A stretch of 64,000 nucleotides of DNA from JAUMBM01 sp964441755 (GTDB lineage Bacteria > Bacteroidota > Bacteroidia > Chitinophagales > Saprospiraceae): positions 186,001 to 250,000 of the forward strand of contig CAYTVG010000004.1 of NCBI GenBank assembly GCA_964441755.1, in the 5' to 3' direction. Both the position numbers and the translations under genes were made by a program. Shown here in pieces: positions 50,594 through 60,460 of this stretch. Under the pieces are notes generated by a model. It made no database searches and was not told the DNA's origin. It worked only from the letters and a program-made list of their open reading frames with translations. Each line of letters begins with the position of its first letter. The stretch's first letter is position 1.

Positions 50594-52588
50594 ATGCGAC
50601 GGCCGGCTCTGTCTATATTGTTTTTAGCACTCATACTTATATTGCCCCCTTCCCTGTGGAGCCAGTCTGGCAGACCACTCCCCGGTCAAGGTACAGGTAG
50701 TCTGGGTGGCGGTCGGCCAACAGGCAGCAGTAGTGGCAGTGGCAGTGGTGGTGGTAACCAACAACAAATTCAACTCCCCGATACATTCGGGCTATTTGCG
50801 CTATATGCCGATGCCCCCCTGGAAGAAACAGCATTTTCTGACTCTCTGCTACGAAATTTTCAGCAATATGACCCGACGCGACGTCAAATATTTGACGACC
50901 GCCATCTGGGTATATTAGGTTCTGCTCACCAACCTATCGTCTACCAACCGTGGCTGCGCAATGGCTTCTCCGTAGGATTGCGACAGTACGAACGCTATCA
51001 GATTAATGGTCGAACCATGCCTTATTTTAGGCTGCAACGCCCGCATACCTTGCTTTCTTATGTGCAGGGCTCGGAACAGGAAGACGGCTATCTGACGGCA
51101 CGTTTTAGCAGAAATTTTTCTGACGGCATCAATTTTGTAGTTGATTACAGTCGGATCAGCCAGATAGGTACGGTTGATCAGTACCCCAATCAGCAAAACA
51201 GAAACACGGCTATCGCTACGGGTGTGCGCCGAACAAGTAAAGATGGTCGTTATGATTCCTTTCTGAGTTTTGCAGCCAATACAACTGAGCACAAAGACAA
51301 CGGAGGTATCCGCATCCCCCCGGCCAATGCTACCGAATTCGCAACACCTTCTTCTGCCACTGTTTTTTTAGCTGATGCACGTACACGATATGCGCAACGC
51401 GAGCTCATGTACACCCAATACTATCGCCTGGGTGGTGGTAGTGACTCTACGGGCACAGTACGCAGAGGGCTCAGTCTGATGCACCAGTTCGTTTACAACA
51501 ACGCCACCTATAAATTTCGGGATGCATTTGCTACCGTTGATTCCTTTTTCTATCAGTATTGGTATCCCGCCCTGCTCCCCGATGACCGGGGAGCCCGCTA
51601 TTGGATTGAGCACCGGCTTATTGAAAACAGTTTTCAACTCATCACCTACAAGCCTTATCGCAACAAATCCGTCAAAGAGGCACAGGCATCCCCTGATTTT
51701 TTGCGGATCGGCATCACCCATAAGTACAACGACCTTCGGCAGGAACCCATAGACAGTCTCATCAACAACCTGTTGCTCACAGGTAAAGTACAGTTTTCGC
51801 TTGGCGACAGGCTACGGCTCAAAGCTGACGGACAACTGGACTTATGGGATCAGGCAGGCGATTATCGCGTCACCGGCGAGCTTTTTTTAGATCTTAAAAA
51901 AGCAGGTAACTGGCGATTCAGGCTCAACAATCAGCTTTACTTACCCACCCTCCTGCAACAGCAACACTGGATAACACAGGTGCCTGTTTGGCAAAACAAC
52001 AATTTTTCGCGCACCCTTGAAACCAATCTGGGTGCCGTTTACAATTTACCCACCTCCAAGCTGGAAGTTGGTGGGCATTACCACCTGATCAACAGCTATA
52101 TTTATTTTGATACAACAGGACTACCGCAACAATTTTCGGCAGCGCTGAGTATTCTGCAACTAAGCCTACGAAAAGATTTCGTGTTGGGCCCCTTCGTATT
52201 GAGCAATACGCTGGCGTGGCAAAACAGTTCGTCGGAAGTGCTTCGTCTCCCTGATGTTTTTGGCAAGCATAGTCTCTTTTTTGACAGCCGCTTGTTTAAA
52301 AATCTCGAAATCCAGGCAGGCATCGATATTCGGTATACAACCAGTTATTTTGCAGATTACTACAATCCCCTGACCGGACAGTTCAACCGGCAGGACAGAC
52401 AGAAGGTCGGATTTTTCCCCAATGCCGACCTGTTCTTTTCCATGAAAGTCACCTCTTTCCGCGCTTTTGTTAAGTGGGAAAATGCAACTGCAGCCATTCG
52501 CCCGGGCGAATGGCTGCAGTTGACAGCTTTTTATCCCTTTCCCGACGCCGCTCTCCGCATCGGTATTCACTGGCGTATGCTTGACTAG
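50594..52588 (+). CDS. Putative outer-membrane porin (Porin_10-like)
   Basis: The 664-residue protein has a signal peptide (MRRPALSILFLALILILPPSLWS), a glycine/serine low-complexity stretch (GTGSLGGG, SGSGSGGG) and a long beta-barrel region, rich in alternating aromatic strands, up to a final aromatic strand. These features match the Bacteroidota putative porin family (PF14121-like). The frame runs to ATG 50507, overlapping gldD by 13 bases, so coupled translation is possible, but 50594 gives the signal peptide. Solute unknown. Confidence 0.78.
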   Translation: MRRPALSILFLALILILPPSLWSQSGRPLPGQGTGSLGGGRPTGSSSGSGSGGGNQQQIQLPDTFGLFALYADAPLEETAFSDSLLRNFQQYDPTRRQIFDDRHLGILGSAHQPIVYQPWLRNGFSVGLRQYERYQINGRTMPYFRLQRPHTLLSYVQGSEQEDGYLTARFSRNFSDGINFVVDYSRISQIGTVDQYPNQQNRNTAIATGVRRTSKDGRYDSFLSFAANTTEHKDNGGIRIPPANATEFATPSSATVFLADARTRYAQRELMYTQYYRLGGGSDSTGTVRRGLSLMHQFVYNNATYKFRDAFATVDSFFYQYWYPALLPDDRGARYWIEHRLIENSFQLITYKPYRNKSVKEAQASPDFLRIGITHKYNDLRQEPIDSLINNLLLTGKVQFSLGDRLRLKADGQLDLWDQAGDYRVTGELFLDLKKAGNWRFRLNNQLYLPTLLQQQHWITQVPVWQNNNFSRTLETNLGAVYNLPTSKLEVGGHYHLINSYIYFDTTGLPQQFSAALSILQLSLRKDFVLGPFVLSNTLAWQNSSSEVLRLPDVFGKHSLFFDSRLFKNLEIQAGIDIRYTTSYFADYYNPLTGQFNRQDRQKVGFFPNADLFFSMKVTSFRAFVKWENATAAIRPGEWLQLTAFYPFPDAALRIGIHWRMLD

Positions 52589-55155
52589 TTGCTAACACTT
52601 TCAACAGCGCTGCTGCTGATGGTGTGTCCAAGGAACAATGCGTTCATCAGCATTTTATTGCCTCCTTTCCAATAAGAACGGAAGCTTGGATTGTCAGCCA
52701 GACAAATGACGCGACCGGTACGCAGACCACATACAATGGCTGCCGCCGACTTACTGATTGTTTTGAGTGCATTGGCATGTGCATAGCCACTCAACAAGGG
52801 ATTTTCGGGATACACCAGAGGCGTGGCGTATACATTTCTGGCAGGTTCAAAAAACAAGGTGCCCCGTCTGAAAACAGGCAACTGTGACCTGCGATATCCG
52901 AACAGGAGCGGATGACTCAAATCTGCCTCAGCTCCGAAAATAGCTCCTGAGATACCCTTGCTTCCAGCCTCTTCGGATATATTGCCATAGGGAAGTCTCG
53001 TATTGGCAGGGTAGTCGGATGGATTGGCCCGCACTGTCAGGCTGGCCAGCCCATTATCAGCACACCACTTAGCTGCTCGCTGTTGCGCAACCAACACATT
53101 ACCTTGCTGAACCCAGCCCTTGAGTGCTGATGCCCCTGTTGCCCCGATGCTCCCATAGCTTCCATCAACCATAATGATGGCATTAAAAGCTTGGAGGTTT
53201 GTCCGCGCCAGCCCATCTCCTTCGATTTTTGTCACAGGAATACCATAAAACTGATCAAGGAGATGCCATACCTCCCCGGCGTCATAGCTGGATACACCAT
53301 CCCCGACCACAAGTCCCACTTTAGGTAGCCGCAGTGTCTCAAAACTACCACTCCCCAAGTCAACACCCTCTGTAGAAAGCCCCGTACCAACAGCCACAAT
53401 AGGAGCCCCTGTCTGCTCTACTATACTTCTCACGAGGCGATGAATCTGATCAGCCGAAAAATCCCCTTGCTGCCATACGGGTATCAGCACTGTACCCGGT
53501 GCGTAAGAACGCCCCTCGGCCGTGAAGGCTGCCTGAGCCGATTTTAGCCGCATACCTGCCTGCATAAGCATATAGGCCGCCTTAGGAGCATAATAATGCT
53601 CCCACGGCAGTAAATAGGCATACCCACTGGCAGCAGGAGCTGCCGGGGAAATTGGTTTTTCCCAACTGTCTCCAACGAGCAGCCGTTCTCCTTTCCCCAC
53701 CACCGTATACGGCAGGTTGAATGCCAACGGCATCGTCCAGGTTGAAATATCGTAGAAGAGACTGTCTGTAAAAGTAGTTGTAGATTCAAAAATGGCCCGT
53801 ACAAGCGCATACTGAGGCTGGTCGAGTTTGACGAATAACGCGTGACCCGATTCATAACTGCGCCCATTTTTACTAAAATTACCCCCTAGCTGGTTTACAG
53901 TTATCTGGTGCCGACTCAGCATCTCTGCAAATTGAGCCAGTCGTGCAGGGTCGCCATCATCGGCCACCACGTATCCCATATTAGCGTCCTTCCGGCCAGC
54001 CTCTCGCTGATCGCGAAAATAAGCTCGCTGGTAGCGCAACAAATCTTCCCGAAGCTCGACCGCAGCCCGTTGTGTACTCAGTGCCGTAGTCACCTGGTTG
54101 CGGATGGTAAATGCAAAGCTCAGTGGCCCGTTTTCGGTATCCTGCAAATGTCCCCGGGAGCTAGCCTGCTCGAAAAGAATACCTACACAACCCTGCAAAT
54201 CAGGATATGTGCTGCCCTTGCCCACGTAAAAATCATCAAAGCCCTCCTTCGTATAATAAAGTGACCCAATCTTATCAAGTGCTGCCGCATGGTAGCGTCC
54301 AATGCGCTCAGTCAACTGCTGGTTGATCGCCGGTGTGAGCGGGTTTACGCGGCTTGGCTCGCCCGGCATGAAGAAAAAGGTAGAATTGGACCCCATCTCG
54401 TGATGATCCGTCAGAATATTGGGTCGCCATTCATGAAACGTCCGAATACGCCCCTGGCTTTCAGGATGCTGAACAGGCAGCCAATCTCTGTTGAGATCAA
54501 ACCAATAATGGTTTGTGCGCCCCCCTGGCCAAACCTCCCGATACTCCCTGTCAGCGGGATTAGAGGTCAGGTGCAGGTTTTTGTGCATATTTGCCCAGGT
54601 AGAAAAACGCTGCATGCCGTCAGGATTGAGACAGGGATCCAACAGGATGATTGTTTGCTGCAGCAGGCGATCGATTTCTTCACTTTTACCCGCTGCCAGA
54701 TAATAGGCCAGCAGCACAGCTGCATTGGCACCACTAGGCTCATTACCATGAATAGTAAACCCCTGGTTAATAACTAAAGGAACCTGACCGATATCAGGCT
54801 GCTTGTCTGCATCCGGGTTGCTGTATTGCAAATGTAAATTGCGGAGCTCCTCCAGACGACTGTGGTTGTCAGGAGATGTAACCACCAAGTGCACCAACGG
54901 CCTCTGCTCATGCGAGCGACCATACTCCCGAATACTTATGCGTGGGGACAGCATATCCAGGGTGCGCAGATAGGCCAACTGCTGGTCATGCGATAAATGC
55001 CACTCTCCAATCTGCCAGCCAAAGTAACTTTCTGGTGTGGGGATAGCCGCGTCATAACTGATTGGCGGCAGGAAATACGTGATAGGCTGCTTTTGAGCAG
55101 ACAGCCGGGATAAGCATAGTGCTAAGCATAGCAAAAGAAAAATTCGAATTTTCAT
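52585..55155 (-). CDS. M14-family zinc carboxypeptidase, secreted
   Basis: The 856-residue protein has a signal peptide (about residues 1-20, ending RLSAQ) and an M14 peptidase domain: zinc-site HGNEPSG near 136-142, PCLNPDGMQRF, the DLNRDWLP block and TDHHEMGSNSTFFF. The C-terminal half is a further ~400 residues of unknown fold. Such proteins digest peptides in the periplasm or outside. Its stop overlaps the porin stop from the other strand: CTAG serves as stop for both. Substrate unknown. Confidence 0.87.
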   Translation of the reverse strand: MKIRIFLLLCLALCLSRLSAQKQPITYFLPPISYDAAIPTPESYFGWQIGEWHLSHDQQLAYLRTLDMLSPRISIREYGRSHEQRPLVHLVVTSPDNHSRLEELRNLHLQYSNPDADKQPDIGQVPLVINQGFTIHGNEPSGANAAVLLAYYLAAGKSEEIDRLLQQTIILLDPCLNPDGMQRFSTWANMHKNLHLTSNPADREYREVWPGGRTNHYWFDLNRDWLPVQHPESQGRIRTFHEWRPNILTDHHEMGSNSTFFFMPGEPSRVNPLTPAINQQLTERIGRYHAAALDKIGSLYYTKEGFDDFYVGKGSTYPDLQGCVGILFEQASSRGHLQDTENGPLSFAFTIRNQVTTALSTQRAAVELREDLLRYQRAYFRDQREAGRKDANMGYVVADDGDPARLAQFAEMLSRHQITVNQLGGNFSKNGRSYESGHALFVKLDQPQYALVRAIFESTTTFTDSLFYDISTWTMPLAFNLPYTVVGKGERLLVGDSWEKPISPAAPAASGYAYLLPWEHYYAPKAAYMLMQAGMRLKSAQAAFTAEGRSYAPGTVLIPVWQQGDFSADQIHRLVRSIVEQTGAPIVAVGTGLSTEGVDLGSGSFETLRLPKVGLVVGDGVSSYDAGEVWHLLDQFYGIPVTKIEGDGLARTNLQAFNAIIMVDGSYGSIGATGASALKGWVQQGNVLVAQQRAAKWCADNGLASLTVRANPSDYPANTRLPYGNISEEAGSKGISGAIFGAEADLSHPLLFGYRRSQLPVFRRGTLFFEPARNVYATPLVYPENPLLSGYAHANALKTISKSAAAIVCGLRTGRVICLADNPSFRSYWKGGNKMLMNALFLGHTISSSAVESVSN

Positions 55156-55278
55156 AGCGGTCGCATATTTCAGTTTGGGTAAATATACGACCTCAATGGC
55201 TTAGCACCAACTACAATGCTGCAAAGCAAACTCCACACGCTGTACAATAACCGATACAGGAAACCCAATCCCTGGCTG

Positions 55279-55953
55279 CTATAGCTTATTAAAGTAATAA
55301 TCTGTACTACCAGCAAGTAGTGTTTTATCTGCTATCATCGACAAAACCAGCTCGTCAAGCTCAATATATTTAACATACATGGCGGCAGCCCCCCCCTCTT
55401 GGGATAAGCACAGAAACACTGTCTGACCATCGTGCCCCTCCCTCCAGAAACCCTCGATCCGCTCTACCCCCAATGCAGTTTGTCTCCTGAGCCTGAATTG
55501 GCCATTCCGCATGAAACTTACATAGTTTGTTTCGCCATACTGCGAAGATTGCCATTCACCTGATAAAGCAGAAGCCACGGATTGGCTTGCAACAGTAGAC
55601 AGCTCTACAAAAGTTTGATCATTTACCAGCTGTACATGTTGTGTATCCCCTATTGCTACCATATAGCGCTGCTGAGATTCGTCGAAGGTAAGCAATAACT
55701 CGACCCCCAGCAGCCCCGACGCTACTGACCAATGCCCCTGACGGAAGTACTGTTGCTCATAAGACCAAATATAGGCCGTACCATCGGCCTCCAACTGCCA
55801 ATAAGCGCCGTCAGCCTGCTGCCAAAAATGTGTTGATAAGACCTCCACAACAGTAGACACAGGCGTTTCTCCTGATTTACCCGGCGAACCTGCAGAAAGC
55901 CATGAGCTCCCGATAAGCGCCAACAACAAAAGTGGAAGTTTAATAAATGCCAT
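55279..55953 (-). CDS. Hypothetical secreted protein with two internal repeats
   Basis: The 224-residue protein has a signal peptide (MAFIKLPLLLLALIGSSWLSAG) and two similar modules: one with WQQADGAYWQLEADGTAYIWSY, then GHWSV, and a second with GEWQSSQYGETNYVSF, then NGQFRLRRQ, then GFWRE. The pattern (a tryptophan, then Y..F..dG, then GxW) suggests a duplicated lipocalin-like or meander beta unit. No function is known. The ATG at 55953 gives the signal peptide; the open frame to 56049 is not needed. No neighbour is coupled to it. Confidence 0.7.
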   Translation of the reverse strand: MAFIKLPLLLLALIGSSWLSAGSPGKSGETPVSTVVEVLSTHFWQQADGAYWQLEADGTAYIWSYEQQYFRQGHWSVASGLLGVELLLTFDESQQRYMVAIGDTQHVQLVNDQTFVELSTVASQSVASALSGEWQSSQYGETNYVSFMRNGQFRLRRQTALGVERIEGFWREGHDGQTVFLCLSQEGGAAAMYVKYIELDELVLSMIADKTLLAGSTDYYFNKL

Positions 55954-56190
55954 AATAAATATATTGATTTGCAATTTTATTTGTCTTTTATTTATAATCA
56001 TAAAGACTCCTGGCAATTGCAATGGTTGCATTGTTTTTATTACAAACATACAAAAACATTATTTTGTTTTTGCGTTAAACATCATTAAATACAGATTAAT
56101 ATTTGTTGATTGCTACCTATAAATCAAGCTTGGTCGGATGCCGACGTAGTTTTGTCGATTAAGTCATCAAAAAAGTCGATATTTGTAGGC

Positions 56191-56919
56191 ATGATTATTA
56201 GCAGTCGCGGCATAGTTTTTCGCACACTCAAATACGGAGAAAGCAGCCTGATTCTGGATATTTATACCGAAGCATTAGGTCTGCGATCCTATATGTTTAG
56301 TGGTGTACGCTCAGGAAAGTCGCGTGCACAGGCAGCGGTTTGCCAACTGACATACCTTCTTGATATTATTGTCTACGAGCGGGAGGATAAGGAGCTGAAC
56401 CGCATGAAAGAAGTGCGCCCGGCTTACATCTACAACACAATCCCGTTTGACATAAAAAAAAGTGCAGTAGGCTTATTTATGCTGGAAGTAGCTCGTAAAA
56501 CAATACGAGAACGAGAACGAAACCCCGAACTTTTTGCTTATTTATGGCAACAATTTTATTTGCTTGACAGCAGTGAGCACCCTGTCAGTAACCTGCACCT
56601 ATCTTTCCTATTGTCATTAGCCCCCTATTTAGGATTCGCTCCCATGAACAACTACAGTGACAGCTGTTCTTACTTCAACTTACGGGAAGGCATTTTTGAG
56701 CAACACCCTCCTGTTGATCATATGTGGTTTTTTGATCCCCCCCAAAGCAAGTTACTTCACCTGCTGCTCAACACGCCCAGTGAGACCTGCCACGAAATCC
56801 CTATCAGCCGTACGGAGCGGCAGCATTTGCTCGACGGACTGCTGGAGTACTATCGTTTTCACACCGACAGCCTGCACCACCTTAATACGCACCAGATTTT
56901 CAAGGAGGTATTAGGGTAG
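56191..56919 (+). CDS. recO: DNA repair protein RecO
   Basis: The 242-residue protein has the RecO N-terminal OB fold (SSRGIVFRTLKYGESSLILDIYT, then YMFSGVRSGKSRAQ) and the helical C-terminal domain. RecO loads RecA onto SSB-coated single strands with RecR. The ATG at 56191 is preferred; the frame runs on to 56110. It converges with cinA over a 47-base gap that contains a small GGCC hairpin. Confidence 0.93.
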   Translation: MIISSRGIVFRTLKYGESSLILDIYTEALGLRSYMFSGVRSGKSRAQAAVCQLTYLLDIIVYEREDKELNRMKEVRPAYIYNTIPFDIKKSAVGLFMLEVARKTIRERERNPELFAYLWQQFYLLDSSEHPVSNLHLSFLLSLAPYLGFAPMNNYSDSCSYFNLREGIFEQHPPVDHMWFFDPPQSKLLHLLLNTPSETCHEIPISRTERQHLLDGLLEYYRFHTDSLHHLNTHQIFKEVLG

Positions 56920-56966
56920 TGATTTGTTTTGTATTATGGCCTGGCGGCCAAAAAATAAGCCCCCCC

Positions 56967-58223
56967 TCAACCCTTGTTATCCGACAATCGCATAATGCTC
57001 TTCCTGACTAAATCAAGGGCGTAGACCGAAGCCAACTGAATATTTTTGATACGATCTTTTCCCAATAGCAGCTGTCTGCTGCGGGTCTCACCGGCTGTAC
57101 TGATAGCCAACCACACAGTACCTACAGGTTTGTCTGGTGTCCCCCCCTCAGGACCGGCAATACCCGAAATAGCCAGGGCGATGTCTACTGCCAACGCTCG
57201 ACGCGCGCCCTCGGCCATCGCTTTTACCACCTGCTCACTTACAGCGCCATGTGTGTGAATTTCTTCATAAGGCACCCCAAGCAGACTCATTTTCACCGCA
57301 TTACTATAGGCCACTATACTTCCTGTGAAGTAAGCAGAACTTCCGGGTACACTAGTAAACAAGTGTGCCAAATAACCTCCTGTACAACTCTCCGCCGTTG
57401 CTACCCGCAGGCCTGCTTCTTTCAGCATATTACCTACGACCTCTTCCAGGCGCTGATTGCCCACACCAAACACCACATCGCTCAGGCGATCTGTCAGTCG
57501 ATTTTTCCAGTGATCCAACTCGCTGGCCAGCTGCTGCTCATTGGGCCCGCGGCCCGTGAGCCGCAGTCGCACCTGCCCCAGATTGGGCAGGTAGGCCAGG
57601 CGAATATGTGGGGGCAAAGCATCCTCTATATCAGCAATCCGCTCCGACAAGATCGTTTCACCTTCACCTACTGTCAGGATTGTCCGATGCAGAATGGGTT
57701 CCCCCCCGAAGCGAGCTGTCAGGCGTGGCATTACAGCCTCGGTCATAAGATGTTCCATTTCGTAAGGGACACCAGGCATAGATACGACCACAGTCTGCCC
57801 ATACTCCATCCACAAACCAGGTGCCGTACCCTGATAATTGGTAAGCACCTCCGCATTGGTTGGTAGCAGACACTGTTCCTTGTGGGCCTCCGTCGTCGGC
57901 CGGTTAAAGCGTGCAAAAATGCGGGTAAGCCGTTCAAAAGTAGGCTGATGAAAAGCCAGACCGGCGCCAAAAAAAGCCGCAAGCGCCTTTTTGGTGACAT
58001 CGTCTTTGGTTGGCCCCAAACCACCGGTGAGCAGAACAGCATCAGCGCCCTTAACCGCCTGGCTTAAAGCGTCCATAATCTGGTCATGATCATCTCCGAT
58101 GGTAGTCACTTGCACCAACCGTGCCCCTATAAGGTTGAGCTGCTGCCCCATCCAGGCGGCATTGGTATTGACAATCTGGCCGATGAGAATCTCATCACCG
58201 ATATTAATAAGATGAATACGCAT
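56967..58223 (-). CDS. cinA: CinA: nicotinamide-nucleotide amidase / competence-damage protein
   Basis: The 418-residue protein has an N-terminal MoaB/Mog-like domain (IGDEILIGQIVNTNAAWMGQQL, then LLTGGLGPTKDDVTKKALA) and a C-terminal PncC domain (RVATAESCTGGYLAHLFT, then GISGIAGPEGGT in spirit as AISGIAGPEGGTPDKPVG). It deamidates nicotinamide mononucleotide in NAD recycling. It follows the SDR gene by 71 bases on the same strand. Confidence 0.95.
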   Translation of the reverse strand: MRIHLINIGDEILIGQIVNTNAAWMGQQLNLIGARLVQVTTIGDDHDQIMDALSQAVKGADAVLLTGGLGPTKDDVTKKALAAFFGAGLAFHQPTFERLTRIFARFNRPTTEAHKEQCLLPTNAEVLTNYQGTAPGLWMEYGQTVVVSMPGVPYEMEHLMTEAVMPRLTARFGGEPILHRTILTVGEGETILSERIADIEDALPPHIRLAYLPNLGQVRLRLTGRGPNEQQLASELDHWKNRLTDRLSDVVFGVGNQRLEEVVGNMLKEAGLRVATAESCTGGYLAHLFTSVPGSSAYFTGSIVAYSNAVKMSLLGVPYEEIHTHGAVSEQVVKAMAEGARRALAVDIALAISGIAGPEGGTPDKPVGTVWLAISTAGETRSRQLLLGKDRIKNIQLASVYALDLVRKSIMRLSDNKG

Positions 58224-58294
58224 CGCAAATAAAATTTATGGACATTGCAGCATTAGCCTGCAAAGGCCCGAAGGCCGTGCGGAATCGCGCTGTA

Positions 58295-59080
58295 TTACCA
58301 GGATTTGGAGCGTCCTCCGTCGACAGTCAGGTTAGTTCCTGTGATGTAGGCTGCTGCAGGACTGGCCAAAAAAGCAGCTGCGGCTGCTATTTCCGAAGCA
58401 GCAGCAAAGCGCTGCATAGGAATTTCCTCCTGCATTTCTGCAGCAATAGCTGCTGCCGATCGTCCGCTCTTCTGCGCCAGGTTATGGATAATTTCCTGTA
58501 GGCGATCCGTATCTGTTGCCCCCGGCAGCACATTATTGACCGTGATGCCTTCAGAAGCGAGCTCATTTGCAAGCGTTTTCGCCCAATTTGCGACAGCCGC
58601 CCGAACCGTGTTAGAAACGCCCAAGTTGGGCAAAGGCGCTTTTACAGACGTGGAAATGATATTGACTATACGGCCATAACCCGCCTTTTTCATTCCCGGC
58701 AACACTGCCTGCACTAACAGGTGATTACAAATGAGATGGTTGTGAAAAGCTTGCGCCAATTGATCCGTATTGGCTTCCGGCAGAGGCCCGGAAGCAGGTC
58801 CGCCTGTATTGTTTATCAGGATGTGAACGTCTTTCAGGGAAGTTAAGGCTGACACGCGCTTTCGCAAATCAATACTATCCGCAAAATCAGCCTGTAAAAA
58901 ATCATGTTTCTGCCCCTTGCTGTGGTCAAGCTCAGAGACAACCGTAGCCAATACGCTGGCTGAACGGGCTACCAGGGTGACGTTGGCACCCAAGGAGGCA
59001 AGCTCGAGGGCGATAGCCTTACCTATCCCCTTGCTACTGCCACATACCAATGCGTTTTTTCCGACTAAATCTAGGTTCAT
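58295..59080 (-). CDS. SDR-family protein lacking the usual catalytic Tyr and Lys
   Basis: The 261-residue Rossmann protein has the NAD(P) loop GSSKGIGKA (14-22), an INNTGG motif (90-94) and S143, but where SDR enzymes have YxxxK it reads S156-N-T-V-R160 (GVSNTVRAAV). The rest (GITVNNVLPGATDTDRLQ) is normal. It belongs to a divergent SDR group, possibly with a different mechanism or a non-catalytic role. The frame extends to 59314, but ATG 59080 (MNLDLVGKNALV) fits. Divergent from the dioxygenase gene. Confidence 0.85.
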   Translation of the reverse strand: MNLDLVGKNALVCGSSKGIGKAIALELASLGANVTLVARSASVLATVVSELDHSKGQKHDFLQADFADSIDLRKRVSALTSLKDVHILINNTGGPASGPLPEANTDQLAQAFHNHLICNHLLVQAVLPGMKKAGYGRIVNIISTSVKAPLPNLGVSNTVRAAVANWAKTLANELASEGITVNNVLPGATDTDRLQEIIHNLAQKSGRSAAAIAAEMQEEIPMQRFAAASEIAAAAAFLASPAAAYITGTNLTVDGGRSKSW

Positions 59081-59161
59081 TGATGAATGCGCTGTATTTT
59101 GGCCTAAAAATAAGGCTTTGCCATGAAACGCGAGCCATAAACCAATTAAAACTGTCCATTT

Positions 59162-59680
59162 ATGGCCATCAGTAAACCATTCAATCTGAAAGGCTGGATA
59201 GAGGAAAACCGCCACCTCCTCAAGCCACCCGTCGGCAATCACCAGCTGTACAAAGGCAATGATGACTATATCGTCATGGTTGTAGGAGGTCCCAATGGCC
59301 GCAAAGATTATCACTGGGAAGAAGGCGAAGAATTATTCTACCAGGTGGAAGGGGATATCAGTGTCAAAATCATCAATGAAGAAGGACAGCCTGAAACTAT
59401 CCATATCAGGGAAGGAGAGATGTTTCTCCTCCCGGCACGCATTCCTCACTCACCCCAGCGGCCGCCCAACACTGTCGGACTCGTTATCGAGCGCTATCGC
59501 AAACCAGGAGAAATTGACAAACTTCTTTGGTTTTGCGAAAGCTGTAACCACCCGCTGCATGAAGCTGGTTTCGCACTACAGGATATAGGCACCCAAATAA
59601 AGGCGGCTATTCAGGCATTTATGGCCGACGAAAATCTGCGCACTTGTCGTCATTGCGGTACCGTGATGCAACCCGGTTAA
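59162..59680 (+). CDS. 3-Hydroxyanthranilate 3,4-dioxygenase
   Basis: The 172-residue cupin enzyme has iron ligands H51, E57 and H96, substrate-binding R47, R99 and E110, and the rubredoxin-like cysteine pairs C125/C128 and C162/C165 of the bacterial type. It opens the ring of 3-hydroxyanthranilate in the kynurenine route from tryptophan to NAD. No other kynurenine genes adjoin it. It is 3 bases upstream of lpxH. Confidence 0.94.
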   Translation: MAISKPFNLKGWIEENRHLLKPPVGNHQLYKGNDDYIVMVVGGPNGRKDYHWEEGEELFYQVEGDISVKIINEEGQPETIHIREGEMFLLPARIPHSPQRPPNTVGLVIERYRKPGEIDKLLWFCESCNHPLHEAGFALQDIGTQIKAAIQAFMADENLRTCRHCGTVMQPG

Positions 59681-59683
59681 TGC

Positions 59684-60460
59684 ATGGCCACTTATTTTGC
59701 TTCTGATTTTCACTTGGGAGTTGATGCCCGCCTGTCCAGCGCCGAACGCGAAAAGCAAATCATACGATGGCTTGACCAAATCGCGGGAAAGGCAGATGCC
59801 GTCTACCTTGTGGGTGATTTGTTTGATTTCTGGTTCGAATATGCGACCGTTGTCCCCAGGGGCTACACCCGCCTGCTAGGGCAGTTGGCTACCATGCGCG
59901 ATGCAGGTATACCGATCTATTTTTTTACGGGCAATCACGACATGTGGATGTTTGGCTACTTCGAACAAGAGCTAGGCATCCCCATCTATCGCAGTCCCAT
60001 CATTCGGGAAATCGATGGCAAAAAATACTATATTGGCCATGGAGACGGACTTGGACCAGGTGACTACGGATATAAATTCATCAAACAGGTTTTTGCTAAT
60101 CCGCTGAGCCAGTGGTTATTTGCGAGACTACACCCCAATTTTGGCATCCGGTTGGCACAATACTTTTCAGGCAGTAGCCGACAGGCTAACCCAAGTCCGC
60201 AGGTTTTTCTGGGCGAAGAACAGGAATGGCTGGCAGTTTACGCCCAACAAAAACTCGAACAAATTCCGGATATCGACTATTTTATTTTTGGGCATCGTCA
60301 CCTGCCTATTGATTTTCTGTTGCGCAACGGCCACAGCCGCTACCTCAATCTGGGCGAATGGCTCTACCATAACAGCTATGTTGTAGCAGAAAAGGGACAG
60401 GTGCAGCACCTTTTTTTTGAAAATGAACGAGGCCACATCTTTGGCAGGGAAAGTACCTAG
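59684..60460 (+). CDS. lpxH: UDP-2,3-diacylglucosamine diphosphatase (LpxH-like metallophosphatase)
   Basis: The 258-residue metallophosphatase has SDFHLG (D8, H10), GDLFDFWFE (D45), GNHDMW, GHGDGLGPGD and a final FGHRHLPID, the LpxH pattern. It splits UMP from UDP-diacylglucosamine in lipid A synthesis at the inner membrane. LpxH-like paralogues exist, so the name is probable rather than certain. ATG is 3 bases after the dioxygenase stop, so the pair is co-transcribed. Confidence 0.87.
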   Translation: MATYFASDFHLGVDARLSSAEREKQIIRWLDQIAGKADAVYLVGDLFDFWFEYATVVPRGYTRLLGQLATMRDAGIPIYFFTGNHDMWMFGYFEQELGIPIYRSPIIREIDGKKYYIGHGDGLGPGDYGYKFIKQVFANPLSQWLFARLHPNFGIRLAQYFSGSSRQANPSPQVFLGEEQEWLAVYAQQKLEQIPDIDYFIFGHRHLPIDFLLRNGHSRYLNLGEWLYHNSYVVAEKGQVQHLFFENERGHIFGREST

